Part shown: positions 25,281-34,816 of the stretch, one piece after another
How the letters are laid out: each line of letters starts with the position of its first letter
Position numbering within the stretch: position 1 is the stretch's first letter
Assembly: GCA_050251415.1 (NCBI GenBank)
Contig: JBFWMT010000005.1
Location: 1-57,518 of the forward strand
DNA: 57,518 bases
From: UBA8514 sp050251415
GTDB lineage: Bacteria; Bacillota; Clostridia; Lachnospirales; Anaerotignaceae
Direction: 5' to 3'
Program-made: the position numbers and the translations under genes
Notes under the pieces: model-generated
What the model saw: only the letters and a program-made list of their open reading frames with translations
Database searches by the model: none
What the model was told of the DNA's origin: nothing

Positions 25281-26156
25281 ATGTCAAAAAAAACCAAAGG
25301 AATTATGTTTATACTCATGTCGGCATTTTGTTTTTCAATGATGAACACATTTGTAAAACTTTCAGGAGACTTACCACCAATACAAAAAAGCTTTTACCGC
25401 AATCTTGTTGCATTTTTTGTAGCTTTTATTGTTTTAATTAACTCTGAAGAAAAATTTAAATTTAATATGGAGAATCTACCTTCGCTAATAGCTCGTTCAA
25501 TTGCTGGCACTATTGGAATATTTTGCAACTTCTATGCTATAGACCATTTACTGCTTTCCGATTCCAATATGCTTAATAAACTTTCGCCGTTTTTTGCCAT
25601 CCTTGCGTCATTTTTTCTGCTTAAAGAACGTGTATCGCCTATGCAAATAGTTTCAATTATTATTGCTTTTATTGGCAGTCTTTTTATAATAAAGCCATCA
25701 TTTTCAGCATTCAGTTCAAGCTTTCCTGCGTTAATCGGGTTGCTTGGCGGAATAATGGCAGGCGTTGCCTATACATTTGTAAGGCATTTAGGCAATCATG
25801 GCGAACGAGGGCCATTTATTGTAATGTTTTTCTCAGGGTTTTCTTGCTTGGTGGCAATACCGTTTTTTGCCTTTAGTTATCACCCAATGACACCGCTTCA
25901 AACTTTCTATCTTTTAATGGCAGGTGTTTCTGCCTCAGGCGGTCAGTTTTCCATTACAAACGCATATTTCAACGCACCTGCAAAGGAAATATCTATTTTT
26001 GATTACTCTCAGGTAATTTTTGCCGCACTTACGGGACTAGTACTTTTTAACCAATTCCCCGATATTTACAGTATTATAGGCTATGTGATTATATGCGGAA
26101 TATCCGTAATAACTTTTTTACGCAACAAAAAAGAAGATGCTAGTATGAGTGTGTAA
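25281..26156 (+). CDS. EamA-family (DMT) transporter
   Basis: The 291-residue protein has ten hydrophobic segments arranged as two EamA repeats, the second starting near residue 150. The motifs KSFYRNLVAF and LNKLSPFFAILASFFLLKER are typical of the drug/metabolite transporter superfamily. The substrate is unknown; relatives move metabolites or amino acids. It is a single gene with an AAGGGGAA ribosome binding site, followed by an intergenic repeat in a convergent gap. Confidence 0.85.
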   Translation: MSKKTKGIMFILMSAFCFSMMNTFVKLSGDLPPIQKSFYRNLVAFFVAFIVLINSEEKFKFNMENLPSLIARSIAGTIGIFCNFYAIDHLLLSDSNMLNKLSPFFAILASFFLLKERVSPMQIVSIIIAFIGSLFIIKPSFSAFSSSFPALIGLLGGIMAGVAYTFVRHLGNHGERGPFIVMFFSGFSCLVAIPFFAFSYHPMTPLQTFYLLMAGVSASGGQFSITNAYFNAPAKEISIFDYSQVIFAALTGLVLFNQFPDIYSIIGYVIICGISVITFLRNKKEDASMSV

Positions 26157-26162
26157 ACAAAG

Positions 26163-26460
26163 TAAAACCCTTGAGGGCTTAGCCCTCAAGCACCCACAAG
26201 GATTTCACCCTTGACCCATCTAAAACCGCATATTTATGCGGTTTTAATAAAGGAAATGCTAATAAATTTAAAGTTAAAAAATAATTTAGCTTTAGCGGCA
26301 AAAAATGGAGCGTAAAAGGCATTTTATGCAATAAAATGCTATGAAGCAGCTGAATTTTTTGCAAATTTATTTTTTAATTACATAAAACAGCATTTCCTAA
26401 AAGTTTTTGGTCTTGCTTTTTTGAAAAAGCAAGTGGGTTTGTGCAACGCCCAAGGTTCTA
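26163..26460 (+). repeat. Dispersed intergenic repeat, copy B, interrupted by a MITE-like insertion
   Basis: The copy runs from the TTGAGGGC...GCCCTCAA hairpin (26171-26189) through CACCCACAAGGATTTC, GACCC and the ACCGCATA/TATGCGGT hairpin to TTTTAATAAA. It resumes at 26402 with the AGTTTTTGGTCTTGC block and the AAGTGGGTTTG and CAACGCCCAAGG ends. In the other copies these two halves are contiguous. The 320-base gap between the convergent EamA and holA genes holds nothing else; a 61-codon frame across it is not a gene. Confidence 0.85.
26248..26401. mobile_element. MITE-like insertion (146 bp) with 4-bp target duplication
   Basis: The inserted segment, 26252-26397, begins GGAAATGCT and ends AGCATTTCC, perfect 9-bp terminal inverted repeats. 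It is flanked by TAAA on both sides (26248-26251 and 26398-26401); uninterrupted repeat copies show TAAA once at this point. The interior is AT-rich and folds back on itself, with a central palindrome GCATTTTAT-GCA-ATAAAATGC (26319-26339). No coding capacity is present, so any movement would need a transposase supplied from elsewhere. Confidence 0.8.
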
Positions 26461-26477
26461 TCCGCCTTTTATCATTT

Positions 26478-27467
26478 TCAGTTACTATACTTAATCACTA
26501 TCATTTCCGCCGCTAAATCATCTTTAATTTTTCCCGTTTTAATACCTATATCTGCCTCAAGGCAATCCTTCATAGCATCTTTCAGTGTTTCCACTGTAAA
26601 ATTTTTTGCCTGTGCTATGCACTTTCTAATAACAAAATCCTTTTGCCCCAGTGTATTTGCAATATTGGGCTGTGGGGTACCAGCCTCAAGTAGTACCCTG
26701 CATTGCAGCATAAGGCGAAACTGCCTGGTTATCATGGTAAGTATCATCATAGGGGCATCCTTTGCCATAAGCATACCACGGTAAATCTCCACTGCCCTGT
26801 CCGTCTTTCGCTGGCCAATGGCATCCACTAAATCAAATACTTTTGCTTCCAAACTTCTGGTACATATTTCGTCAATATCCCCTGTGGTAACCACCCCACC
26901 CTGTCCCTTGTATGCGGCAAGCTTACCTAACTCGCTTTCGGCATTTTCCATACCGTTACCTATGCACCCAAAAAAATAACCCACTGTTTTAGTATCTATA
27001 TCCACTCCGCTACGCTTAAGCTGTTTTTGCGCCCACGCAATTAGTTCTTTTTCTTCCGGTGTTTTAAATTCTATGCCACGCCCTGCCTTTGCCACCACTT
27101 TGTAAAGCCTTCCCCTTTTGTCAACCTCGTCTTCTATAAAAACAAGGCAAGTGCTTTGTGGTATTTGTTCTATATAGTCTGCCATTTGTTCACTGCCATT
27201 TTTTCGTCCTGCCTTAAAAAGCTTGCTGTCCTTAACAAGTATCAACCTTTTTTCTGCAAAAAACGGCATAGTTTCAGCGGCATCAATAATGGTGTTCACA
27301 TCTACTTCCCCGTTAAAAATGCTGATGTTCATATCTCCAGAAAGGCTGTCTGTAAACTCCTGTTTAAGCCTGTTTTCATACTGCCTTTTAAGGTATTGCT
27401 CAGTTCCGTAAAAAATGTAGCAACGGCTAAGATTACCTGTTTTTATTTCGTCCCATAGTTTTTTCAT
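26478..27467 (-). CDS. holA: DNA polymerase III delta subunit
   Basis: HolA is the clamp-loader delta subunit that opens the sliding clamp. The 329-residue protein starts with the family's CYIFYGTEQYLKRQY segment in place of a true P-loop and ends with the helical collar domain. GAGGT lies five bases before the ATG. It follows comEC by 3 bases; a comEC-holA arrangement is common in Firmicutes. Confidence 0.92.
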   Translation of the reverse strand: MKKLWDEIKTGNLSRCYIFYGTEQYLKRQYENRLKQEFTDSLSGDMNISIFNGEVDVNTIIDAAETMPFFAEKRLILVKDSKLFKAGRKNGSEQMADYIEQIPQSTCLVFIEDEVDKRGRLYKVVAKAGRGIEFKTPEEKELIAWAQKQLKRSGVDIDTKTVGYFFGCIGNGMENAESELGKLAAYKGQGGVVTTGDIDEICTRSLEAKVFDLVDAIGQRKTDRAVEIYRGMLMAKDAPMMILTMITRQFRLMLQCRVLLEAGTPQPNIANTLGQKDFVIRKCIAQAKNFTVETLKDAMKDCLEADIGIKTGKIKDDLAAEMIVIKYSN

Positions 27468-27470
27468 GTC

Positions 27471-29771
27471 TTACCTCTTCATAGTCTCTATATTCATATC
27501 TTTTCCATCAGTTGTAATGGTAATGCACCCGTACCTTGACGTTGTGTATATTGTTGCATGAGTATCCTCAATTCTCCAAAGGGTTTCTATATTTGGATGA
27601 CCATAGTTATTGTTTTCTCCGCAGGATATAACAGCCGTTTCTGCTCCCACTGCCTCCAAAAATTTTTCCGTCGAAGAATTTTTAGAACCATGGTGTGCCA
27701 CCTTCAGCACATCTGCACTTATATCTGCACCGCTTAGCATAACCAGCATTTCGTCCTGACCCTCGGCATCGCCAGTAAACAAAATGGATTTTTCACCTAC
27801 ACATAACTTTAACACAAGCGAACCATGATTGTCATTATCGTCATCAATAATTTTTTTGTCGTAGGGATATAAACATTCCATATTTGTTTCATTGTTTATC
27901 TTTGCTTGTGCCCCTGCACCAATAAAATTTATCTTTGTTCCACGCCAATTTGCAAGAAGGGTTATAAAATTATAAAGGTCATCGTCTGCCCACTCATAAT
28001 TTGACATGTACACATTTTCCACATCATAAAAAGCAATTAGCTCTGCACATCCCATGGCATGGTCGGTGTCCATGTGGGTAATAAACACACCGTCAACTGT
28101 TTCTATTCCGCGGCTTTCCAGATAGGGTATAATAATTTTTTTCCCTGTATTCTTACCAAAAGCGGTTTCAGCTTTACCACCGCCGTCTATTATGTATGTT
28201 TTGTTGTCATAGGTATGTATCACTGCACAGTCACCCTGTCCCACGTCTATAAATGCAACCTCTGTATTTTTTGTTATAAGCCTGTTCCCGGTTATAAGCA
28301 GTAACAATACCATAAGATTAATACCAAAAGCAACTTTTTTGCCCTTGAACCTCCAAAAAAATATTATCAACAGCAAGGTGTAATAAAGTCCAATCCAAGA
28401 TAAAGGCGGTCTTCCGGTAAGAACTGTGGAAAAAGGTATTGACGTAAATAACCTGCACACTCCCTCATATATCTTTAGTATTACAAACACTGTTCCACCC
28501 AAAAACGATGCTCCTTGTACCCAAACCAGTCCCACAAGTCCAGAAATCATAGCAAAGCCCACAAGTATGCCTATAAGTGGAAGAACAATAAGATTTGCGA
28601 AGCACCCCAAAAGGGGAAGATTGTAAAAATGCCAAGCTATAATGGGAAATGATATAATGTTAACTACTACTCCCGTTTTAATGCCATAAACCAGCTTTTC
28701 CTTAAAAGAATGTCCACCCATTATAAATTTGCCTGCCAAAATAAGTCCGCCTATGGTAACAAAACTAAGCTGAAAGCTTACATCCCACAATTGGTATGGG
28801 TTTGTTGCTAAAATAATTATTGCCGCCAAACCAAGTGAGTTAAATACATCAACATCACGATAAATAATGTTTCCAAACAGCATTATTTCCATCATTATAA
28901 CTGCTCGAACTACAGCAATTTTTCCTCCAGCAAACACAGCATACACTAAAAGCAATGCCATAACCACTGCCGAAGCAATTCTCTTATTTATACCAATGCA
29001 CTTTTGCAGTATCCATAGCACAAAAAAAGCCAATATACCTGTATGTAATCCCGAAACAGCTAAAATATGTGCAATACCTGTGTTGCCGTAAAGGCTTCGT
29101 ATATCCTCATCTAATCCCGAGGTATCACCTGTTACCATGGCTTTAACAAGACCTGCTTCTTTTGACGGAAATATCTGTGCATAAACTAAATTTATTTTTT
29201 CCCTAAAATCAGATATAGCATCGTATAAACCCATGTGATGTTCGCCATATTTTGTAATTTTATCTGCAAACATTTGGTAGTGTATCCCTTTGGCATTAGC
29301 ATATGTAAGCTGATTGAAACCTCCTGGATTATTTGACACTTGGGGTACGCTTATGTTTCCCCGTACTGCAATCAAATCACCTTGCTTAACCAAAACACCC
29401 TCATTTAAAAGTACCTGTATTTTGTATTCATTGTTATCAGCTTTTTCGTTAAAAAAAATTTCATCTGTTTTTATAATTAGCATCTGCCTATTGGTTTTTG
29501 TAATGCTTGTACTTTCAACAAAACCGCGTACACCAGCAATTCCGTCATAATTTGGTAAGTTAATATCCGCCTGTAATAATGCCAACCCACCCATTAAAAT
29601 AAAAACAGGTAACGCAAGCACAAAATTTGTTTTAATTCTTTGTTTCTGACCAATTACATAAAAAATAATGCATACCAAAAAAAGGGCGGTATATCCCCAA
29701 AAAGGAATATACCGTCCGCAAATTATGCCTGCTATAAATAACACTGCACCCAATAAAAAAGGTCGCTTCAT
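27471..29771 (-). CDS. comEC: DNA internalisation competence protein ComEC/Rec2
   Basis: ComEC forms the membrane channel that passes single-stranded DNA into the cell. The 766-residue protein has all three parts: an N-terminal OB-like DUF4131 region (about 30-180), the multi-pass competence domain with GLHTGILAFF (about 240-500) and a C-terminal metallo-beta-lactamase-like domain with THMDTDHAMG and AHHGSKNSS. It is full length with no frameshift. The start has an AGGTGATG ribosome binding site. The comEA-like gene lies 3 kb upstream in the same direction. Confidence 0.94.
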   Translation of the reverse strand: MKRPFLLGAVLFIAGIICGRYIPFWGYTALFLVCIIFYVIGQKQRIKTNFVLALPVFILMGGLALLQADINLPNYDGIAGVRGFVESTSITKTNRQMLIIKTDEIFFNEKADNNEYKIQVLLNEGVLVKQGDLIAVRGNISVPQVSNNPGGFNQLTYANAKGIHYQMFADKITKYGEHHMGLYDAISDFREKINLVYAQIFPSKEAGLVKAMVTGDTSGLDEDIRSLYGNTGIAHILAVSGLHTGILAFFVLWILQKCIGINKRIASAVVMALLLVYAVFAGGKIAVVRAVIMMEIMLFGNIIYRDVDVFNSLGLAAIIILATNPYQLWDVSFQLSFVTIGGLILAGKFIMGGHSFKEKLVYGIKTGVVVNIISFPIIAWHFYNLPLLGCFANLIVLPLIGILVGFAMISGLVGLVWVQGASFLGGTVFVILKIYEGVCRLFTSIPFSTVLTGRPPLSWIGLYYTLLLIIFFWRFKGKKVAFGINLMVLLLLITGNRLITKNTEVAFIDVGQGDCAVIHTYDNKTYIIDGGGKAETAFGKNTGKKIIIPYLESRGIETVDGVFITHMDTDHAMGCAELIAFYDVENVYMSNYEWADDDLYNFITLLANWRGTKINFIGAGAQAKINNETNMECLYPYDKKIIDDDNDNHGSLVLKLCVGEKSILFTGDAEGQDEMLVMLSGADISADVLKVAHHGSKNSSTEKFLEAVGAETAVISCGENNNYGHPNIETLWRIEDTHATIYTTSRYGCITITTDGKDMNIETMKR

Positions 29772-29779
29772 ATCATCAC

Positions 29780-30736
29780 CTATTGTGTTTCTTCAGAAAA
29801 AGTGTATGGCTCAAATGGTTTACCAAACTCCAGATGTCCCTTATATTCATCCTGTTTTTCACCTTCAATAAGGAACTGCACTTTTTCTATATCCTTAAGC
29901 TCCGCCAAAGAATTAACTATTGAATATACCGTAAAGGTTTCCCCAGTTGACCCACCGCCGTGTTTGGTTACAAACTCTTCGCTTAGGTCAACGTAGCATA
30001 TTCCGTCCGCTGTTTTTATATTACGAATTTTTGTTTCTGGAGGTACTGTAGCCACATGTCCAGCCTCCTTAGGGCCTATTATAAGCTGATCAAGTATATA
30101 TTTTTCAACAGGCTGGTTTGGATTTACTTCCACCCTGCGTTCCTCTGCCACAAGGGCCGTTGCATCCTCATTCGCAAAATACAGTGTCAGCACTCTGGTG
30201 GAATTTGTTGGCTCAGCCTCTATTTGTGCATCAACAATAAGGTCATCCCTTCCCATAGGCCCAAATGGCTCACCATTGGTTTTAGTAAGAGGCACGCCAT
30301 CAACTAAAATTTCCACGTTGTCTACAAAATAAAAGCCTGTAAACGTCCATACAATTGCCGCCCTGCAAAACATTTCCTCTCCTGTTTTCATGTCGCTGTA
30401 GTTTTTAGATACATTAACTGTTACCACACTGTCATTAAGGGAAATATCAAGTATTTGAAGATTTTCAGGTATTGCAGATACTAAGGTCTCACTTTTAGGT
30501 GTAGTTTTTAGTTCTATTGCTGCATTGGTAAGCATTTCCAAAAGGGTTTTGCCCCCTATAACATGCTGTTCGGTTTTAATGGTAGAGCTTTCTACCTCCA
30601 CGTAATATATGTCTTGTGTTAAATTAATAGGTTCGTCAGCGGTGTTTTTTTCCTCATCCTTTAGCGAAGAAATTGCAAAAATAACTGCAAAAATTATAAT
30701 GACAATAATCATATATAGATAATTTCTTTTTTTCAA
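29780..30736 (-). CDS. GerMN-domain protein (GerM-like)
   Basis: The start is a TTG with a perfect AGGAGGT seven bases before it. The 318-residue protein has one N-terminal membrane anchor (about residues 8-25) and two GerMN domains, the first around the ETLVSAIPENLQILDI and VNVSKNY segments, the second ending in CYVDLSEEFV. In Bacillus, GerM is a sporulation/germination lipoprotein; here no lipobox is seen. It lies between a histidine kinase gene (16 bases) and comEC (8 bases), so it is very likely in their operon. Confidence 0.85.
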   Translation of the reverse strand: MKKRNYLYMIIVIIIFAVIFAISSLKDEEKNTADEPINLTQDIYYVEVESSTIKTEQHVIGGKTLLEMLTNAAIELKTTPKSETLVSAIPENLQILDISLNDSVVTVNVSKNYSDMKTGEEMFCRAAIVWTFTGFYFVDNVEILVDGVPLTKTNGEPFGPMGRDDLIVDAQIEAEPTNSTRVLTLYFANEDATALVAEERRVEVNPNQPVEKYILDQLIIGPKEAGHVATVPPETKIRNIKTADGICYVDLSEEFVTKHGGGSTGETFTVYSIVNSLAELKDIEKVQFLIEGEKQDEYKGHLEFGKPFEPYTFSEETQ

Positions 30737-30752
30737 TAACTGTACCTCCTTT

Positions 30753-32171
30753 TTAGCTATGCATAAGCGGTATTCTTACCACAAAAGTAGTCCCCTCATT
30801 TTCACGGCTAGATACTCGTATGCTTCCATCGTGCATAAGAACTGTAGAATGGGTTATGGAAAGACCAAGGCCTGTACCGCCAGTTTCTCTGTCACGCGTT
30901 TTATCAATTCTATAAAAACGGTCAAAAATTTTGCCCAGCTCTTCCTCTGCCATGCCTACGCCAGTGTCAATTACGGTAATAAAGGCATTTTGATGGTCGC
31001 AGTCCAGTACAACTTTAACTTCTCCGCCGCCATCTGTATACTTAATTGCATTTTCAATAAGGTTAGATACCGCCAGTGTAAGCTTTGTTGCATCAATATC
31101 AGCCAGTACCTCTTCAATAAGTTCACAGCTTAAATTAATATTTTTGTGCCCAGCTAAAGGATTCAGCCTTTTTACAATATCACTTACCAAATTATTAAGG
31201 TTTTGCTGCTTAAAATTAACAGGCACTTCCTTCTGGTCAAGACGCACAAGGGTTAACAAATCGTTTATTATCTCCGTCATACGGTCTACCTCACTGTTAA
31301 TGTCCTGCAAAAATTCTATATACATTTCCTTTGGGGCTTCACCGTTTAGCAGAATAGATTCACTTAACACCTTGATTGAACTAAGAGGCGTTTTAAGTTC
31401 ATGGCTAACGTTGCTAACAAACTGCTGTCTAGAAATATCTACCAGCTCCAATTTTTCTGCCATATTATTTACAGCTTCACCAACCTCCATAATCTCATTT
31501 TGAGACATAGTTGCCACTGGAACACGCTGGTCTAAATGCCCGTCTGCCATTTTTTGAATAACCTTTGCCATTTTCTCCAAAGGCTCTGTTATCATCTGTG
31601 AAAAAATAAATACAACTGCAAGCACCACCAACATAATAACTGCTGTCATTATATATATTTGCTTTTTAACAGCCTCCATCTTTATAGTAATATCTGTTGG
31701 CAGATCTGCAATAAGCACAGCTCCCACTTTTTTCCCGTCGTCATCTACAATGGAAGCCACGGCGTAAATACTTCCATTTAGTTGTTCCCTGGCAACATCC
31801 TTATTATCCAGTGCTTCTATAATTTCGGGAATTAGGTAAGTTTTGTTCATTTCAGTGTTGTTGGAATCATTAATAACCGTACCCATGGCATCTGTAACAA
31901 TGATTCTAAAACCACCTTGTGTACTTGTCTGTTCAATATCCTCGCTAAACTCCCCTGCCTTTTCGCTGTCAAACATATATTCAGAAATTACAATATGCCC
32001 CGAAAGTATGTTGGCCTGATTTAAAAGTTCTTTCTTTCGTTCTTCTATATAATATTTTTCTGTTGTTTTAAACACAACATTACTTAAAAGCAACAGCGGA
32101 ACAATACCAGTACACACATATGTTATCAACAAAAGCCACCTTATGCCGTGGCGGCCTTTTTTCTTATCCAA
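30753..32171 (-). CDS. Sensor histidine kinase (WalK/PhoR-like)
   Basis: I place the start at a TTG (32171) that overlaps the response regulator stop by 8 bases and has a GTGGGA site. A GTG at 32216 opens the frame earlier without one. The 472-residue kinase has two membrane segments (about 12-34 and 172-193), an extracellular domain of about 135 residues, a HAMP domain with EPLEKMAKVI, the H-box NVSHELKTPL (His257) and the DNAIKY, DTGVGM and GTGLGLSI ATP-binding motifs. There is no PAS domain, unlike Bacillus WalK. It probably senses an envelope signal. Confidence 0.88.
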   Translation of the reverse strand: MDKKKGRHGIRWLLLITYVCTGIVPLLLLSNVVFKTTEKYYIEERKKELLNQANILSGHIVISEYMFDSEKAGEFSEDIEQTSTQGGFRIIVTDAMGTVINDSNNTEMNKTYLIPEIIEALDNKDVAREQLNGSIYAVASIVDDDGKKVGAVLIADLPTDITIKMEAVKKQIYIMTAVIMLVVLAVVFIFSQMITEPLEKMAKVIQKMADGHLDQRVPVATMSQNEIMEVGEAVNNMAEKLELVDISRQQFVSNVSHELKTPLSSIKVLSESILLNGEAPKEMYIEFLQDINSEVDRMTEIINDLLTLVRLDQKEVPVNFKQQNLNNLVSDIVKRLNPLAGHKNINLSCELIEEVLADIDATKLTLAVSNLIENAIKYTDGGGEVKVVLDCDHQNAFITVIDTGVGMAEEELGKIFDRFYRIDKTRDRETGGTGLGLSITHSTVLMHDGSIRVSSRENEGTTFVVRIPLMHS

Positions 32172-32856
32172 AATAATATCCCACTCCCCACTTTGTGAAA
32201 ATGTACTTAGGGTCACTTGGGTTTGCTTCTATTTTTTCTCTAAGTCTACGCACATGCACATCCACCGTACGTGCATCTCCAGGATATTCAAATCCCCACA
32301 CAGTATCCAAAAGATTATCCCTGCTATAAACCTTTCCTGGATTTTCCATAAAAAGCTCCAGAAGGTCAAACTCCTTTGCAGTTAAGTTTGCTTCTTTATT
32401 CTCAATAAAAACTCTTCTGCTGTCAAATTCCAGCCTTAAGCCCCTAAACTCCAGCACATTTTTCTTTGCAGCCTCTTTAATCTCAATTTTGCGAACACTG
32501 CGCCTTAAAATTGCTTTTATTCGTGCCTTAAGTTCCAAAATATTGAATGGCTTCACAATGTAGTCATCTGCACCATATTCAAGTCCCATAATTTTATCCA
32601 TGTCTTCGCCTTTGGCCGTTAACATAATAATAGGTACCTGAGAAAACTCCCTAGATTGCTGGCAAACTTGAAGTCCGTCCATTTTAGGCAGCATAACATC
32701 CAAAACCACAAGGTCAAACTCTTGTTCCTTTATTAAATTAAGGGCATCTTCGCCATCGTAAGCAGCGGTAACCTCCATATTGTCCTGCTCCAAACTAAAT
32801 TTTATGCCCTTAACTATTAATTTTTCATCATCTACAACCAGTATTTTATATGCCAT
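32164..32856 (-). CDS. OmpR-family response regulator (WalR-like)
   Basis: The 230-residue regulator has the receiver site Asp53 in VVLDVMLPK, the acidic DDE near residue 9-11 and the KPF lysine. The winged-helix domain shows RTVDVHVRRLREKIE and GVGYYFG, which closely resembles WalR/YycF. WalR controls cell-wall hydrolases in Firmicutes. The usual yycHIJ neighbours are missing, so the orthology is not certain. It follows the comEA-like gene by 15 bases. Confidence 0.9.
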   Translation of the reverse strand: MAYKILVVDDEKLIVKGIKFSLEQDNMEVTAAYDGEDALNLIKEQEFDLVVLDVMLPKMDGLQVCQQSREFSQVPIIMLTAKGEDMDKIMGLEYGADDYIVKPFNILELKARIKAILRRSVRKIEIKEAAKKNVLEFRGLRLEFDSRRVFIENKEANLTAKEFDLLELFMENPGKVYSRDNLLDTVWGFEYPGDARTVDVHVRRLREKIEANPSDPKYIFTKWGVGYYFG

Positions 32857-32871
32857 CTTTCCTGTCCTCCT

Positions 32872-33267
32872 CTAGTTAAAGTTTAACGACACTGTAACTC
32901 TATCCTTAAACTTTTCATAGGTTTTTTCACCTATTCCATGTACATTCATTAATTCGGCAGTGTCAGCAAAATTGCCGTTTTCTGTTCTGTACTCTATAAT
33001 TCTATCTGCCGTTATTTCACCAATGCCAGTTACGGTCATTAGTTCTTCTTTAGTGGCAGTATTTATGTTTACCAAATTTTCCAAATACATTGCAGTCTCA
33101 AACTTTTCTGCAATGTCTACAGTATTGTAATATTTTTCTGGATTTTGTACAAACTGTATTTTATTCGGTTGCCTGTAAGTAGAATACCATAAACCACAAC
33201 CTATAACCAATAACGAAATTATTAAATATTTATTTATTTTGTTTGTAAAACTTAACTTATCTTTCAT
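32872..33267 (-). CDS. ComEA-like helix-hairpin-helix protein
   Basis: The 131-residue protein has an N-terminal membrane anchor (about residues 13-29) and two C-terminal HhH motifs, VTGIGEITADRIIEYR and VHGIGEKTYEKF. These are typical of the DNA-binding domain of ComEA, the DNA receptor for transformation. The SLBB domain of Bacillus ComEA is missing. It leads a minus-strand set of comEA-like, response regulator, kinase, GerMN gene, comEC and holA. It is divergent from dacF. Confidence 0.85.
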   Translation of the reverse strand: MKDKLSFTNKINKYLIISLLVIGCGLWYSTYRQPNKIQFVQNPEKYYNTVDIAEKFETAMYLENLVNINTATKEELMTVTGIGEITADRIIEYRTENGNFADTAELMNVHGIGEKTYEKFKDRVTVSLNFN

Positions 33268-33321
33268 TTTAAGATAAAACCTTCTTTAAGATATTTTTTT
33301 GTTTTATAAACGCCATATTTC

Positions 33322-33330
33322 TGCTATACT
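33322..33330 (+). promoter_or_regulatory. Extended -10 promoter of dacF
   Basis: TGC-TATACT (33322-33330), with TTTTAT 17 bases before the -10 as a weak -35. Confidence 0.5.
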
Positions 33331-33372
33331 AATTGTAACATGAATAGCTAAAAAAATACATAGGAGTTCACA

Positions 33373-34728
33373 ATGAAAAAGCAATTAATTACACTTTTAA
33401 CAATTATAATTTCAGCATCTCAAATAATTACGGTTAATGCCGCTTATATACCACAAAATATTCAGCAACAAGCAGATAACTTACAGTTGGATGCCCAAAG
33501 TGCAATACTTATAGATGCAACCACGGGTGATGTTTTGTATGAAAGGGAAATTGATAAAGTTCAATATCCAGCCAGCATAACGAAACTTATGACCGTACTT
33601 TTGGCACTTGAATACGGCAATTTAGATGAAACAATGCACTTTTCCCACGATGCAGCTTTCAGTATAGAACCAGGCAGCAGTCACATAGCCATAGATGCTG
33701 ACGAAGAGATTACTCTGCGCCAAGGCCTTTATGCCATTATGCTTCAGTCTGCCAACGAGGTTTCAAACGGAGTTGCAGAGCATATTGACACAACAATGGA
33801 TGCCTTTGCACTGCACATGACCACGCGTGCAAAAGAACTTGGCTGTACCAACACAAACTTTTTGAACGCCAATGGTCTGCATAACGAAAACCACTATACC
33901 TCCGCACACGACATGGCACTTATTGCAAAAGAGCTTTTGAAATTCGATTTTTTCAAAGAACTTATGTTAACCAAGTATTACGAAATTCCACCTACAAATA
34001 AGCAGCCTGAAACCCGTTACCTTTATGGTCAGAACCAGCTCATAAAAGACAGTTCCATATTTTATTATGAGAAATGCATAGGTGGCAAAACAGGTTTTAC
34101 CAACGAGGCTGGAAACACCCTTGTAGCATTTGCCCAAAATGGTGATACAACTCTAATATCCGTTGTGCTTAAATCCACCGGTTACGGAGAATATACCGAC
34201 ACTGCCTCCCTTTTCGATTTTGGCTTTAACCATTTCGAAACAAAAACCATAGCCAAAAAAGGGGATATTTGCACCACCGTTAACGTAACTGAGGAAACGA
34301 AGAAGGGTAGTAATGACTTAGGCACAATTAATGCAGTTTATAGCGACGACGTTATTGTTAGCCTGCCAAAGGACTTTTCCCTTGCTGACATAACAACCCA
34401 TGAGCAACTGCCACAAATCATTGAAGCACCTGTAACAACAGGTCAATCCTTAGGTAATGCAACCTTTGCAGTTGATGATACACAAATTGCGTCTGCAAAT
34501 ATTATTTCTCAAAATCAACTGCCACTGCAAACGACTTCTGCAAGTGAAAGCGATGCAAAAAAACCAATAAGTATACGTCTAATTGCTATCATACTTGCAT
34601 CAACAGTTGTCATCCTTACCATAATTCGTTTTTCCTTAAGCAAAATTGAATATGAGCGCAAAAAAAGAATACGTAAAGCACGTATACTCAAACTTCGAGA
34701 AGCAACAAAAGAATCCATGGTTAAATAA
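33373..34728 (+). CDS. dacF: D-alanyl-D-alanine carboxypeptidase (DacF-like)
   Basis: This 451-residue S11-family penicillin-binding protein trims the terminal D-alanine of peptidoglycan stem peptides. The signal peptide (about 1-23) ends with VNAAY. The active-site motifs are SxxK in PASITKLM (Ser68, Lys71), SxN in QSANEV (Ser126, Asn128) and KTG in GGKTGFTNEAG (239-241). A C-terminal membrane segment (about 401-420) and a basic tail form the anchor. The DacF/DacA paralogue assignment is approximate. Confidence 0.9.
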   Translation: MKKQLITLLTIIISASQIITVNAAYIPQNIQQQADNLQLDAQSAILIDATTGDVLYEREIDKVQYPASITKLMTVLLALEYGNLDETMHFSHDAAFSIEPGSSHIAIDADEEITLRQGLYAIMLQSANEVSNGVAEHIDTTMDAFALHMTTRAKELGCTNTNFLNANGLHNENHYTSAHDMALIAKELLKFDFFKELMLTKYYEIPPTNKQPETRYLYGQNQLIKDSSIFYYEKCIGGKTGFTNEAGNTLVAFAQNGDTTLISVVLKSTGYGEYTDTASLFDFGFNHFETKTIAKKGDICTTVNVTEETKKGSNDLGTINAVYSDDVIVSLPKDFSLADITTHEQLPQIIEAPVTTGQSLGNATFAVDDTQIASANIISQNQLPLQTTSASESDAKKPISIRLIAIILASTVVILTIIRFSLSKIEYERKKRIRKARILKLREATKESMVK

Positions 34729-34766
34729 GTGTGATAAACTCACATACAAAATTACTAAATTTAAAG

Positions 34767-34772
34767 TATAAT
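34767..34772 (+). promoter_or_regulatory. -10 box of the trxA promoter
   Basis: TATAAT at 34767-34772, with only a weak ATACAA 17 bases upstream. It lies in the 88-base gap after dacF. Confidence 0.45.
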
Positions 34773-34816
34773 ACAACCATAACAACGAATAATGTTTTAT
34801 AAAAGGAGGATTTATT

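Noticed and set aside
26179..26364. 61-codon frame after the EamA gene
   Set aside because: It lies within repeat copy B and the MITE-like insertion and has no coding features.
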